Source: Oscillospiraceae bacterium (GTDB lineage Bacteria; Bacillota; Clostridia; Oscillospirales; Oscillospiraceae). From it: 11,790 nucleotides of DNA. Below the pieces are notes generated by a model. It was not told where the DNA came from and ran no database searches. It worked only from the letters and a program-made list of their open reading frames with translations. Each line of letters starts with the position of its first letter. Positions within the stretch are counted from its first letter, which is position 1. This document shows, in pieces, positions 1-5,805 of this stretch. Position numbers and translations under genes: made by a program. Location: NCBI GenBank assembly GCA_029065305.1, contig JAIEIQ010000307.1, forward strand, positions 1-11,790, read 5' to 3'.

Positions 1-119
1 GCCTCCCCCTCCTCCTCGTCGTCAAAGAGAGGGAGATCGGCCATCTCAATGCTCTTGGCCTCGGGGAAGACGTAGGGGTCCGCCTTGGGGTTGAGGAATC
101 CTTTGAATATATTAGGCAA
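1..119 (-). CDS. fliH: Flagellar assembly protein FliH, N-terminal fragment (runs off left edge)
   Basis: Only the first 39 codons are present. The frame reads MPNIFKGFLNPKADPYVFPE and then becomes acidic (FDDEEEGE). The start is inferred as TTG at 119-117, because a TGA closes the same frame a little upstream and AAAGGA lies 8 nt before the TTG. It overlaps the end of fliG by 8 bases, a sign of translational coupling. FliH normally regulates the export ATPase FliI and links it to the C-ring at the cytoplasmic face of the flagellar export gate. The assignment rests mainly on position directly after fliG, where fliH sits in most fla/che operons, and on an N-terminus resembling clostridial FliH (M-P/S-N-I-hydrophobic-K). 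The visible part is too short to show the FliH domain. Confidence 0.7.
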   Translation of the reverse strand, partial: MPNIFKGFLNPKADPYVFPEAKSIEMADLPLFDDEEEGE

Positions 120-1128
120 TGATATCGTCCTTTCCGCCCTTCAGGATGACGATCTCGTTCCGCTCCTCCAGGTCGCGGATGATGCCCACGATGCGCTGCT
201 GGGCGTCCTCCACGTCCTTCATGCGGACATTGGTTGTAATCTCCAGATCGTCCCGGATGGTTTCGGACATACGGCTGGACATGTTGGCAAACAGCTTGTT
301 GGCCACCTCGCTGTTGGCGGCCTTGAGGGCCAGGACCACGTCCCGCTGGTCGCAGTTGGCCAGCACCCGCTGCACCGCCCGGTCGTCCAGGGTGATGATG
401 TCCTCGAACACGAACATCCGCTTGCGGATCTCGTCGGCCAGCTCCTGGTTGTTGACGCCCAGACGGTCGAAGATGGCCTTCTCGCTGGAGCGGTCCAGGT
501 TGTTCATGATGCCGGCCACATAGTCGATGCCGCCCAGCTTGACATTGGAGCTGGTGATGATGTTGGAGAACTTCCGCTCCATCTCCCGCTCGATGATCTT
601 GATGGTGTTGGGGGAGGCGCTCTCCATGGTGGCGATGGCCTCCACCACCTTGACCTGCCGCTGGGGGGAGAGCTGCTCGATGACGCCCGCGGCCTTGTCC
701 GGGTCCACATAGGAGAGGACCAGGGCGATGGTCTGGGGACGCTCGTTCTGGAGGGCGGAGAAGAGGTTCTTCACATCCGCCTTGTCCAGGAAAGCAAACT
801 CCCGGTTCTTCAGGCTCTTGGTCACCTTCTCCAGCAGGGAGAGGGCCGTCTGACTGCCGAAGGCCTTCTCCAGCACCGCCTTCGCGTACTCCAGGCCGCC
901 CTCGGTAACGGCCTTGTTGGTCATGCAGTTCTGGTAGAACTCGGTGAGCACCTCCTCGGTGGTCTCCGAGTCCAGCATTCCCAGCCGGGCCACCTCCAGG
1001 GTGAGGATTTCAATATCCTCCGGCTCCATGAACTGGTAGAGCTGGGACGCCTTATCCGCCCCCAGGGAGACAATGACCGCCGCCGCCTTCTGGGGGAAGC
1101 TGAGCGAAACCTTGGCCTCACCTGCCAT
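112..1128 (-). CDS. fliG: Flagellar motor switch protein FliG
   Basis: FliG is the C-ring rotor protein that sits on the FliF MS ring and converts stator ion flow into torque, and helps switch rotation direction. The 338-residue product has the family's usual length. Visible landmarks are the N-terminal FliF-binding domain (residues 8-100), the middle-domain motif NERPQTIAL (about 128-136, the EHPQ-type surface that contacts FliM), the hinge LGGIDYVAGIMNNLDR (about 198-213) and the C-terminal torque domain starting MFVFEDIITLDDR (238-250), with charged residues typical of the stator-facing helix. Start choice: AGGAGG is directly adjacent to an ATG at 1134 but 6 nt before the ATG at 1128, so 1128 is preferred; the longer form would add only Met-Ala. 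It overlaps the fliF end by 11 bases and the fliH start by 8. Confidence 0.97.
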   Translation of the reverse strand: MAGEAKVSLSFPQKAAAVIVSLGADKASQLYQFMEPEDIEILTLEVARLGMLDSETTEEVLTEFYQNCMTNKAVTEGGLEYAKAVLEKAFGSQTALSLLEKVTKSLKNREFAFLDKADVKNLFSALQNERPQTIALVLSYVDPDKAAGVIEQLSPQRQVKVVEAIATMESASPNTIKIIEREMERKFSNIITSSNVKLGGIDYVAGIMNNLDRSSEKAIFDRLGVNNQELADEIRKRMFVFEDIITLDDRAVQRVLANCDQRDVVLALKAANSEVANKLFANMSSRMSETIRDDLEITTNVRMKDVEDAQQRIVGIIRDLEERNEIVILKGGKDDIIA

Positions 1129-2785
1129 TGCCATCCTCCTCTCTCAGCCAGTTCTTGAGCATCTGCGCGGCAATCTCCGGGTTGTTCTGGGCGAACTGCC
1201 GGACTGTCTTGCGCAGCTCCAAGCTCTTCTCGGTGTTGATCTCCATGATATCCGCGCCGGTCATAGGCGGGCCCTCTCCGGGCTGGCCCTCCGCGCCGAT
1301 GGGCTGGAACTCGCCTGCGGCCTGCTCCGCTGCGGCGGCTTCCGCCTCCGCCAGAGCCTGCTCCGCCGCCAGCTGCTGTGCCTTCTTCTTTCTCCGGCCC
1401 CGCAGAATAAGGATCAGCACCAGCAGCAGCACCAGCAGAGCGACGCCGCCGATAATGATGAAGGGCAGCATATCCGGTGTGATAGCCAGCCACGGCGTCA
1501 CGATATCATCTGTCGTCTCGCTGTCCGCGAAGGGCGCGATCAGCACGGACACCCGCTCCTGGGGCTCCTCGCCGCCGATACCGGCGGCACGGGCCACGTG
1601 GCCCCGCAGGTCCAGCAGCTCCACCGAGTTGGCGGTGGGTGCGTTCTGGTTGATGGTGACGGCCACGGACACGTCCGTGATGGTGCCGGCGACCACCTCC
1701 ACCTGCTCCTTGCTCTCGTCGATCTTGTTGTCCCGGCTGCCGGACTGGCCGGCCACGTTCTCGTCTCCATTTATCTGGAGCTCGCCGCCCACATAGGTGG
1801 GAAGATCGGAGTTGCTGGTGGTGCCCACCACGCCGCCCACCGGGTTCTCGCCGTCCCGGCCGACATAGTAGAGCCACTCCTCCCGGCCGATAAGCCCGCC
1901 GTTTTCGTAGGAGCCCTCCGGCTGGTGGTAGGTGGTGTTCTCTATGTACCGGCGGTTGATATCAATGGTGGTATTTACCGCCACCCGCACGTTCCCAGAT
2001 CCGTAGATGCTCTCCAGCACCTGCATCACATTGGTGCGGATGAGGTTATTGTAGTACTGCTCCCGCTGGAGCTTGAGCTGGCTGGCGTCTGTGAGCTCAT
2101 CCAGCCCCCCCGCGTCCAGGCCGTAGGGGTTGCCCTTGGTATCCGAGAGGCTGATGTTCTCAATGGTCATCCCCTGGATGGCGTGGGCCACCACATTTCG
2201 GATGGAGGCGGCCGTCTTGTCGGAGAGCATGTCGCCGCTGCTGAGCTCCACGACAACCGTCGCCGAACTGACGGCGGGCTCGTTCTCAAAGACGTAGGTC
2301 CGCTCCTCCCCCAGATTCAGGTTCACCGTGGCGTCGCGGACCTCGTCAAAGGTCCGGATAGTGGCCTCCAGCCGCTCCTGCACGGCGATGATCCAAGTCT
2401 GAGCCGCCTGGGAGCTGGTGGTCATGGCCCCCACGTTTTCGAACCAGGTGCTGTACAGGGACCCGTCCTTGGGGTACCCTGCCTGCACCAGCCGGGCAGT
2501 CATGATATCCCGCTGATCGGCCCGGACGTAGATGGTGTCCCCCTCCAGACGGTAGTCCTTAAAGCCGTCCTCATCCAGCTTGCTCATAATGGAGGCCGCC
2601 TCCGTGCTGGAGAGATTGGTAAACAGCATCTCATAGGGCTGGCTGCTGCTCCACATGGCCAGAGCCGCGATGGCCGCGATCACCAGCACCACCGCCACGC
2701 CCAGCAGGACGCGGACCTTCATGCTCATATTCTTGAAGAAATCCTTGACCTTCTGCCAGAACTCCTTCACCTTTGTCGTATCCAA
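1118..2785 (-). CDS. fliF: Flagellar MS-ring protein FliF
   Basis: FliF forms the MS ring in the cytoplasmic membrane, the platform for the rod, rotor and export gate. The 555-residue product is the expected length. It has a first transmembrane helix at residues 24-45, a large extracytoplasmic region with ring-building motifs, and a second transmembrane helix at 439-461 followed by the basic stop RGRRKKK. An Ala/Glu-rich linker leads to the conserved FliG-binding tail near the C-terminus (QNNPEIAAQMLKNWL, about 531-546). The start codon is TTG at 2785-2783, preceded 6 nt away by a run of seven G (2798-2792) that serves as a rather weak ribosome binding site. It lies 40 bases after fliE, and its last 11 bases overlap fliG, so the rotor protein and its membrane anchor are probably translationally coupled. 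Confidence 0.97.
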   Translation of the reverse strand: MDTTKVKEFWQKVKDFFKNMSMKVRVLLGVAVVLVIAAIAALAMWSSSQPYEMLFTNLSSTEAASIMSKLDEDGFKDYRLEGDTIYVRADQRDIMTARLVQAGYPKDGSLYSTWFENVGAMTTSSQAAQTWIIAVQERLEATIRTFDEVRDATVNLNLGEERTYVFENEPAVSSATVVVELSSGDMLSDKTAASIRNVVAHAIQGMTIENISLSDTKGNPYGLDAGGLDELTDASQLKLQREQYYNNLIRTNVMQVLESIYGSGNVRVAVNTTIDINRRYIENTTYHQPEGSYENGGLIGREEWLYYVGRDGENPVGGVVGTTSNSDLPTYVGGELQINGDENVAGQSGSRDNKIDESKEQVEVVAGTITDVSVAVTINQNAPTANSVELLDLRGHVARAAGIGGEEPQERVSVLIAPFADSETTDDIVTPWLAITPDMLPFIIIGGVALLVLLLVLILILRGRRKKKAQQLAAEQALAEAEAAAAEQAAGEFQPIGAEGQPGEGPPMTGADIMEINTEKSLELRKTVRQFAQNNPEIAAQMLKNWLREEDGNGR

Positions 2786-2825
2786 ACCGATCCCCCCCGG
2801 CCTCTCAAGTCAATCCACATCACAC

Positions 2826-3134
2826 CTACAGGCTCATACGGGAGAGCTCGCTGTACGCGCTCAGCGCCTTCTCGCGCAGCTGCACCAGCACCGACATGCT
2901 CACCTGGCCCTTGTAGAGATCCAGCATCAGCTGGGCGGGGTTGTCCATCTGCCCGGTGGAGAGCAGGTACTCCTGCTTGGCGATGGTGTCCTCACTCTCC
3001 CGGACGTTATCAATGGCGGTCTGGAAGATCTCCCCAAAGAGGGAGCGGCCCCCCTCCTTTTTCTCCGCCGCAGCCGCTTCGCGGCTGGGGAATACCTCCC
3101 ACAGAGGCGAAATCGCCTGTACATTCGCGCTCAT
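2826..3134 (-). CDS. fliE: Flagellar hook-basal body complex protein FliE
   Basis: FliE links the MS ring and export gate to the proximal rod and is an early export substrate. The 102-residue product has the usual size and the family pattern: a short variable N-terminus, a central region SLFGEIFQTAIDNVRESE (about 31-48), and a conserved C-terminal half with NPAQLMLDLYKGQVSMSVLVQ (65-85) that ends in a helix rich in Leu and Ser. The ATG at 3134 has GGAGG 9 nt upstream. It lies between flgC (46-base gap containing a short GC hairpin) and fliF (40-base gap), the standard flgB-flgC-fliE-fliF order. No signal peptide is expected or seen, since FliE is exported by the flagellar system itself. Confidence 0.95.
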   Translation of the reverse strand: MSANVQAISPLWEVFPSREAAAAEKKEGGRSLFGEIFQTAIDNVRESEDTIAKQEYLLSTGQMDNPAQLMLDLYKGQVSMSVLVQLREKALSAYSELSRMSL

Positions 3135-3158
3135 GGCACGTTACCTCCTCGTCTTAGT

Positions 3159-3174
3159 GCGCGGCCCGCCGCGC
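3159..3174 (-). other. Short GC hairpin between flgC and fliE
   Basis: A perfect inverted repeat GCGCGG-CCCG-CCGCGC (6-bp stem, 4-nt loop) lies just after the flgC stop and before the fliE ribosome binding site. There is no T run, so it is unlikely to be a terminator. It could affect transcript stability or pausing, or be a chance result of high GC. Confidence 0.35.
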
Positions 3175-3180
3175 CGTTTC

Positions 3181-3648
3181 TTACCGTCCGATCTCCAGTC
3201 CGCTGGAGATGACGGATTTGAGGACATTGAAGGCGGTCACGTTGGCGGAGTAGGCCTGACTTGCGGCCATCGCGTCGGTGATCTCCTTGACCAGATCCAC
3301 ATTGGGCAGCTCCACATAGCCCTCCTCGTTGGCGTCGGGGTCCGTGGGGTCGTACTTGAGCTTGAAGTCGGAGGGGTCCTCCCCAATCTCCACCACCCGG
3401 ACGCCGCCGGTGTTGCTGGCCCGCAGGTTGCTCACCGGCGCCTTCCCCATGGCGGCGGCCATGGCGTCCCGGAAGCTGGTCCGCCCCTGCTCCGCCTGGA
3501 ACACCGTCACCTTCCGGCGGTAGGGCCCCTCGCCGTCCGCGACGCGGGTGGTGTTGATATTGGTGACGTTCTCACTGATCACGTCCAGCCGCAGCTGCTG
3601 GGCCGTGAAGCCGGAGCCGATGATATTGACTGTGCTGAGAAATGCCAT
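3181..3648 (-). CDS. flgC: Flagellar basal-body rod protein FlgC
   Basis: FlgC is a proximal rod subunit of the flagellar drive shaft. The 155-residue product is the usual length. It carries the rod/hook N-terminal signature around residues 19-34 (QLRLDVISENVTNINTT) and the matching C-terminal helix VDLVKEITDAMAASQAYSANV (about 117-137), which pack together as the D0 coiled domain. The segment between them contains the FlgC-typical KVTVFQ strand and a proline-rich PTDPDANEEGYVELPNV stretch. The ATG at 3648 has AAGGAGG 9 nt upstream. It follows flgB after an unusually long gap of 110 bases for this operon and precedes fliE by 46 bases. Confidence 0.96.
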   Translation of the reverse strand: MAFLSTVNIIGSGFTAQQLRLDVISENVTNINTTRVADGEGPYRRKVTVFQAEQGRTSFRDAMAAAMGKAPVSNLRASNTGGVRVVEIGEDPSDFKLKYDPTDPDANEEGYVELPNVDLVKEITDAMAASQAYSANVTAFNVLKSVISSGLEIGR

Positions 3649-3737
3649 TTGCCGTGACCTCCTTGGTTCTCATTCTTCTCCCCATCCGGGCCGTGCCTCC
3701 CCCGGACAGGTCCTCCCCTATTGTTTATTCACGGGGG

Positions 3738-3771
3738 CCGGGGCGCAGACCTGTTTCTTTACTGGCCCCGG
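3738..3771 (-). other. GC-rich inverted repeat across the flgB stop codon
   Basis: The arms CCGGGGC (3738-3744) and GCCCCGG (3765-3771) are perfectly complementary across a 20-nt loop that holds the flgB TAA. A second weaker pair (CCGGG/CCCGG) follows in the same 110-base gap. There is no T run, so it does not look like an intrinsic terminator. A role in mRNA processing or in damping readthrough from flgB to flgC is possible but unproven. Confidence 0.35.
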
Positions 3772-4151
3772 ATCGCCATCAGCAGCCGGGAGATATCGCT
3801 GCTCATGGCCCGATAGGTGTGCTGGAGCTGGTATGCGTTGCGCACCAGCTCCACCGACTGCTCCGCCACATTGACGCCGTTCCCGTCCATGCGGGTGGTT
3901 TCCTCCTCGGCCACGCGGACCGTAGGGGCGGACCAGCTCAGGGCATTGCGCATAGCGGCCACGGAGCCCTCCCCCCGGGCAGCGGCCTGCAGGCTGCTCC
4001 GCAGGGCCTCCTCAAAGGTGACATATTTGGTCTTATAGTTGGGCGTCTCCGCGTTAACAATATTATCCGATATAACTGTCTGTTTTGTCCACTGGAAATT
4101 CATGGAACGCTGGAGCATCAGCATTGTATTGCTGGTAAGAAAATCCGACAT
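3759..4151 (-). CDS. flgB: Flagellar basal-body rod protein FlgB
   Basis: FlgB is the most membrane-proximal rod subunit, assembled next to FliE. The 130-residue product has the standard length. The N-terminal signature SDNIVNAETPNYKTKYVTFE (about 28-47) and the C-terminal rod helix ending QLQHTYRAMSSDISRLLMAI (about 109-128) match the family. Start choice: an in-frame GTG exists at 4166, but AAGGAG lies 6 nt before the ATG at 4151, so the ATG is preferred. It is the first gene of the rod/MS-ring/rotor block and sits directly behind a near-consensus sigma-A promoter (-10 at 4206-4201), giving a predicted leader of roughly 43 nt. This makes it the likely head of a fla/che operon that continues beyond the left edge. 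Confidence 0.96.
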   Translation of the reverse strand: MSDFLTSNTMLMLQRSMNFQWTKQTVISDNIVNAETPNYKTKYVTFEEALRSSLQAAARGEGSVAAMRNALSWSAPTVRVAEEETTRMDGNGVNVAEQSVELVRNAYQLQHTYRAMSSDISRLLMAIRGQ

Positions 4152-4200
4152 AATTCGCTCCTTCACCGGCGCTGAAATTTTCTGCGTGTCATTCTGATTT

Positions 4201-4229
4201 ATTATAATACGTTTTTCCCCTCAAAGCAA
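4201..4229 (-). promoter_or_regulatory. Predicted sigma-A promoter of the flgB operon
   Basis: On the minus strand, TTGCTT (4229-4224) is followed by a 17-nt spacer and a perfect TATAAT (4206-4201), about 50 bases before the flgB ATG. The surrounding 150 bases are AT-rich, in contrast to the coding sequence. It is the best promoter in the window by consensus. Confidence 0.8.
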
Positions 4230-4241
4230 GTAGAATTTCCA

Positions 4242-4249
4242 TTATCGGC
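4242..4249 (-). promoter_or_regulatory. Possible sigma-28 (SigD/FliA-like) -10 box upstream of flgB
   Basis: GCCGATAA on the minus strand (4249-4242) is an exact match to the enterobacterial sigma-28 -10 consensus. No TAAA -35 element is present at the required distance (the sequence there is TTTCACGC), so activity is uncertain. It lies just upstream of the sigma-A -35, and a second flagellar-class start here would allow dual control of the rod operon. Confidence 0.35.
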
Positions 4250-4339
4250 AAAAAAGACTATTGCGTGAAAAAAACTCCCGCCTATTTTATCATTTTGCCG
4301 AAAACCATCTTTTTCCTTTTAAAAATATGCCGTCCTGTT

Positions 4340-4367
4340 TTTTCCGGCTGTTCCAACAAGCGGAAAA
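4340..4367 (-). repeat. Inverted repeat between csrA and flgB
   Basis: The arms TTTTCCG (4340-4346) and CGGAAAA (4361-4367) are perfect 7-bp complements around a 14-nt loop. It lies in the 255-base gap downstream of csrA. In the csrA direction the hairpin is followed by A residues rather than T, so it is not a standard intrinsic terminator. No clear terminator for the flgM-csrA block was found, so readthrough into flgB is possible. Confidence 0.35.
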
Positions 4368-4380
4368 GCCACAGACTCCA

Positions 4381-4408
4381 GAATATGAAGCCTGCGGCTG
4401 AAATATTC
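4381..4408 (-). repeat. Hairpin overlapping the csrA stop codon
   Basis: GAATAT (4381-4386) pairs with ATATTC (4403-4408), and AGCC (4389-4392) pairs with GGCT (4396-4399) around a 3-nt loop, with a small unpaired step between the two stems. It includes bases of the csrA TGA. No U tract follows, so a stabilising 3' structure is more likely than a terminator. Confidence 0.3.
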
Positions 4409-4658
4409 ATTTCTCCGGCTTCTTGTCCCCCGAACCGCCGCTCTGGAGCATATCCAGCAGCGCCAGCGGCGAGGCCCCCTCCCCGGCGGCCTCCCGGTTG
4501 GTGTCCGCCGCGCTGCGCAGCTCGGCGCGCAGAATGGACACGCTCTTGGGCGCTTCAATCGCTAAACGCACCCGTCCGGCCTCCACGGAGAGAACAGAAA
4601 TCTCCACGTCCTCACCGATGAGCAGGGACTCCCCCACCTTCCGCTGGAGAATCAGCAT
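4407..4658 (-). CDS. csrA: Carbon storage regulator / flagellin translational repressor CsrA
   Basis: CsrA is a small dimeric RNA-binding protein. In Gram-positive flagellates it blocks the ribosome binding site of flagellin mRNA and is itself inhibited by FliW. The 83-residue product starts [20 protein letters not shown] and keeps the RNA-contact residues Leu4, Arg6 and Arg44 (in [12 protein letters not shown]), plus the VRLAIEAPK strand. Compared with the 61-residue E. coli protein it has a C-terminal extension (ADTNREAA followed by a LALLDMLQ helix) of the kind found in FliW-bound CsrA; Asn54 falls where the FliW-sensitive Asn lies in B. subtilis. The ATG at 4658 overlaps the fliW stop by 7 bases, so the antagonist and its target are translationally coupled. 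Last gene of the flgM block. Confidence 0.96.
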   Translation of the reverse strand: MLILQRKVGESLLIGEDVEISVLSVEAGRVRLAIEAPKSVSILRAELRSAADTNREAAGEGASPLALLDMLQSGGSGDKKPEK

Positions 4659-5107
4659 GGCGCACCGCCCTCCCCCTCTCCGAACTCCGAGAGGCGGTGG
4701 TGCATCTGGTACTCCCCGCTCTCCAGGATCACCTGGATCGCCTGACGGGTGCGGGGATTGATGACCACCGGGCAGCGCAGGTTCACTGTGCTCTCCCCCA
4801 CCGGCTGGCGCACCACGCACAGGGTATAAAAGCACAGCTCCTCAATTCTCTCCGCCCCCAGCGAGCACAGCTCCCCCTCCGGCAGGGCGGGGTGGTAGTC
4901 GTGGCGGAGGGAGAAGGGGTCCATGGCTACAAAGGCCAGCTGCGGCGTCGCCGCGCTCTGGAAGCACAGCAGGCTGCCGCCGCTGCCCTCAAAGGGCAGC
5001 AGATAGAATTCCTTCTCCTCCTCAAACCCGAAGAGGCCGTTGGGAAAGTGAAGCGCCTCCTCCGGAGCGCACTCCACCTCTCCGAAATACTTTGTCCGCA
5101 GCAGCAC
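4652..5107 (-). CDS. fliW: Flagellar assembly factor FliW
   Basis: FliW is the protein antagonist of CsrA. Free FliW binds CsrA allosterically and frees flagellin translation, while cytoplasmic flagellin sequesters FliW, giving homeostatic feedback. The 151-residue product shows the family pattern: TKYFGEVE (5-12), [20 protein letters not shown] (19-38), [18 protein letters not shown] (47-64), the NLRCPVVIN strand (about 112-120) and an ending like other FliW ([14 protein letters not shown]). Start choice: a GTG at 5107 has a perfect AGGAGG 7 nt upstream and gives a family-like N-terminus, whereas the in-frame ATG at 5125 lies before that site and has no good spacing. It begins 14 bases after the DUF6470 gene and overlaps csrA by 7 bases. 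Confidence 0.95.
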   Translation of the reverse strand: MLLRTKYFGEVECAPEEALHFPNGLFGFEEEKEFYLLPFEGSGGSLLCFQSAATPQLAFVAMDPFSLRHDYHPALPEGELCSLGAERIEELCFYTLCVVRQPVGESTVNLRCPVVINPRTRQAIQVILESGEYQMHHRLSEFGEGEGGAPC

Positions 5108-5121
5108 CGCTTTTCCTCCTG

Positions 5122-5730
5122 TCATCCCTTCACGTCCACGGGCTCATAGTTGGGGTCCGCAGAGGGGGGCACGTAGATAGGGCCTCCGATATACTTGATG
5201 ATGACCTCCGGCCGCTGGGTGACGGTGAGCTCCACGTCGCCGGGGGTGAACTTGAAGTCCCCCTGGCCGAACTTCCAGTCAAAGTTAAGCTTATCCATCT
5301 CGTAGCGGATGTTCATCTCCCCCACGTCCCAGGTGATCTCCGGCCCCACGGAGGGCAGGAAGTCCATGCCCAGCTCCCGCGACAGGGGCTTATCCATGGT
5401 CTGGCGGGCGAACTTGGTGATGACCTCCTCCCCCAGCTTGGTCTCCATCATCAGCTTTCCCTGCTGGGCGTAGGCGGCGGTGGCCTGATAGGCCGTCTGC
5501 CGGCCCTTCTGGGCGCTCTGCTCAATGCTGCGCACAGCGGTGGGGGTGACGGAGTTGCGGGCCTCGAAGGTGTCGATGTTCACCCGGATGGGCTTGGACT
5601 TGATCTCCAGCCCGCCCTTGTCCCGCTTGATCTCCATCTCCACGGTGCCTCTGGCATATTCCAGCTTGGCGTTGGTGGTCTTCATCTCAATCTGGATGGG
5701 GACCGTTGTAATCTCAATCAGTGGCTTCAT
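5122..5730 (-). CDS. DUF6470 (YviE-like) protein of unknown function
   Basis: This 202-residue protein resembles the uncharacterised DUF6470/YviE family that lies between flgL and fliW in Bacillus and many Clostridia. It begins MKPLIEITTVPIQIEMKTTN, has alternating charged and beta-prone segments (20-55), a central Ala/Gln/Tyr-rich stretch (about 72-92, likely helical), and a conserved C-terminal part with a TVTQRPEVIIKYIGGPIYVP core and a PNYEP tail. No signal peptide, transmembrane segment or known catalytic motif is visible. Its fixed place between the junction protein and FliW suggests a flagellar role, but none can be read from the sequence. The ATG at 5730 has GAAGGGAG as the only upstream purine tract, at an unusually long 13 nt. 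Moreover, an inverted repeat covers the first base of the start codon. The fliW gene follows after 14 bases. Confidence 0.88.
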   Translation of the reverse strand: MKPLIEITTVPIQIEMKTTNAKLEYARGTVEMEIKRDKGGLEIKSKPIRVNIDTFEARNSVTPTAVRSIEQSAQKGRQTAYQATAAYAQQGKLMMETKLGEEVITKFARQTMDKPLSRELGMDFLPSVGPEITWDVGEMNIRYEMDKLNFDWKFGQGDFKFTPGDVELTVTQRPEVIIKYIGGPIYVPPSADPNYEPVDVKG

Positions 5731-5792
5731 TGTGTGAAAAACGCTCCCTTCTGCAAAATTTCAGAGGCATCCGTGCCCTCTCCATCACACAA
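5730..5792 (-). promoter_or_regulatory. Structured leader between flgL and the DUF6470 gene, possible CsrA target
   Basis: In the mRNA, UUGUGUGA (5792-5785) can pair perfectly with UCACACAA (5737-5730), enclosing the purine-rich ribosome binding site and touching the DUF6470 start codon. Inside it a second hairpin (AGAGG 5781-5777 with CCUCU 5767-5763) exposes the core ACGGA in its 9-nt loop, the presentation typical of CsrA sites (ANGGA in a loop). Two more ANGGA cores (AUGGA near 5786-5782 and AGGGA near 5749-5745) are close by. The function is inferred from motif and context. Confidence 0.4.
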
Positions 5793-5805
5793 CCGCTGGG
5801 AAAGC

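Noticed and set aside
1073..3157. A plus-strand open frame of about 690 codons antisense to fliG, fliF and fliE
   Set aside because: Shadow of GC-rich minus-strand genes; no recognisable domain and no promoter.
4057..4073. ATTATCCGATATAAC on the plus strand, resembling a sigma-28 -10 box
   Set aside because: It lies inside flgB and is simply the complement of codons for the conserved VISDNIVN segment; there is no gene start downstream on the plus strand.
4340..4408. Terminator for csrA
   Set aside because: Two hairpins exist, but neither is followed by a T run in the csrA direction, so I list them only as inverted repeats.
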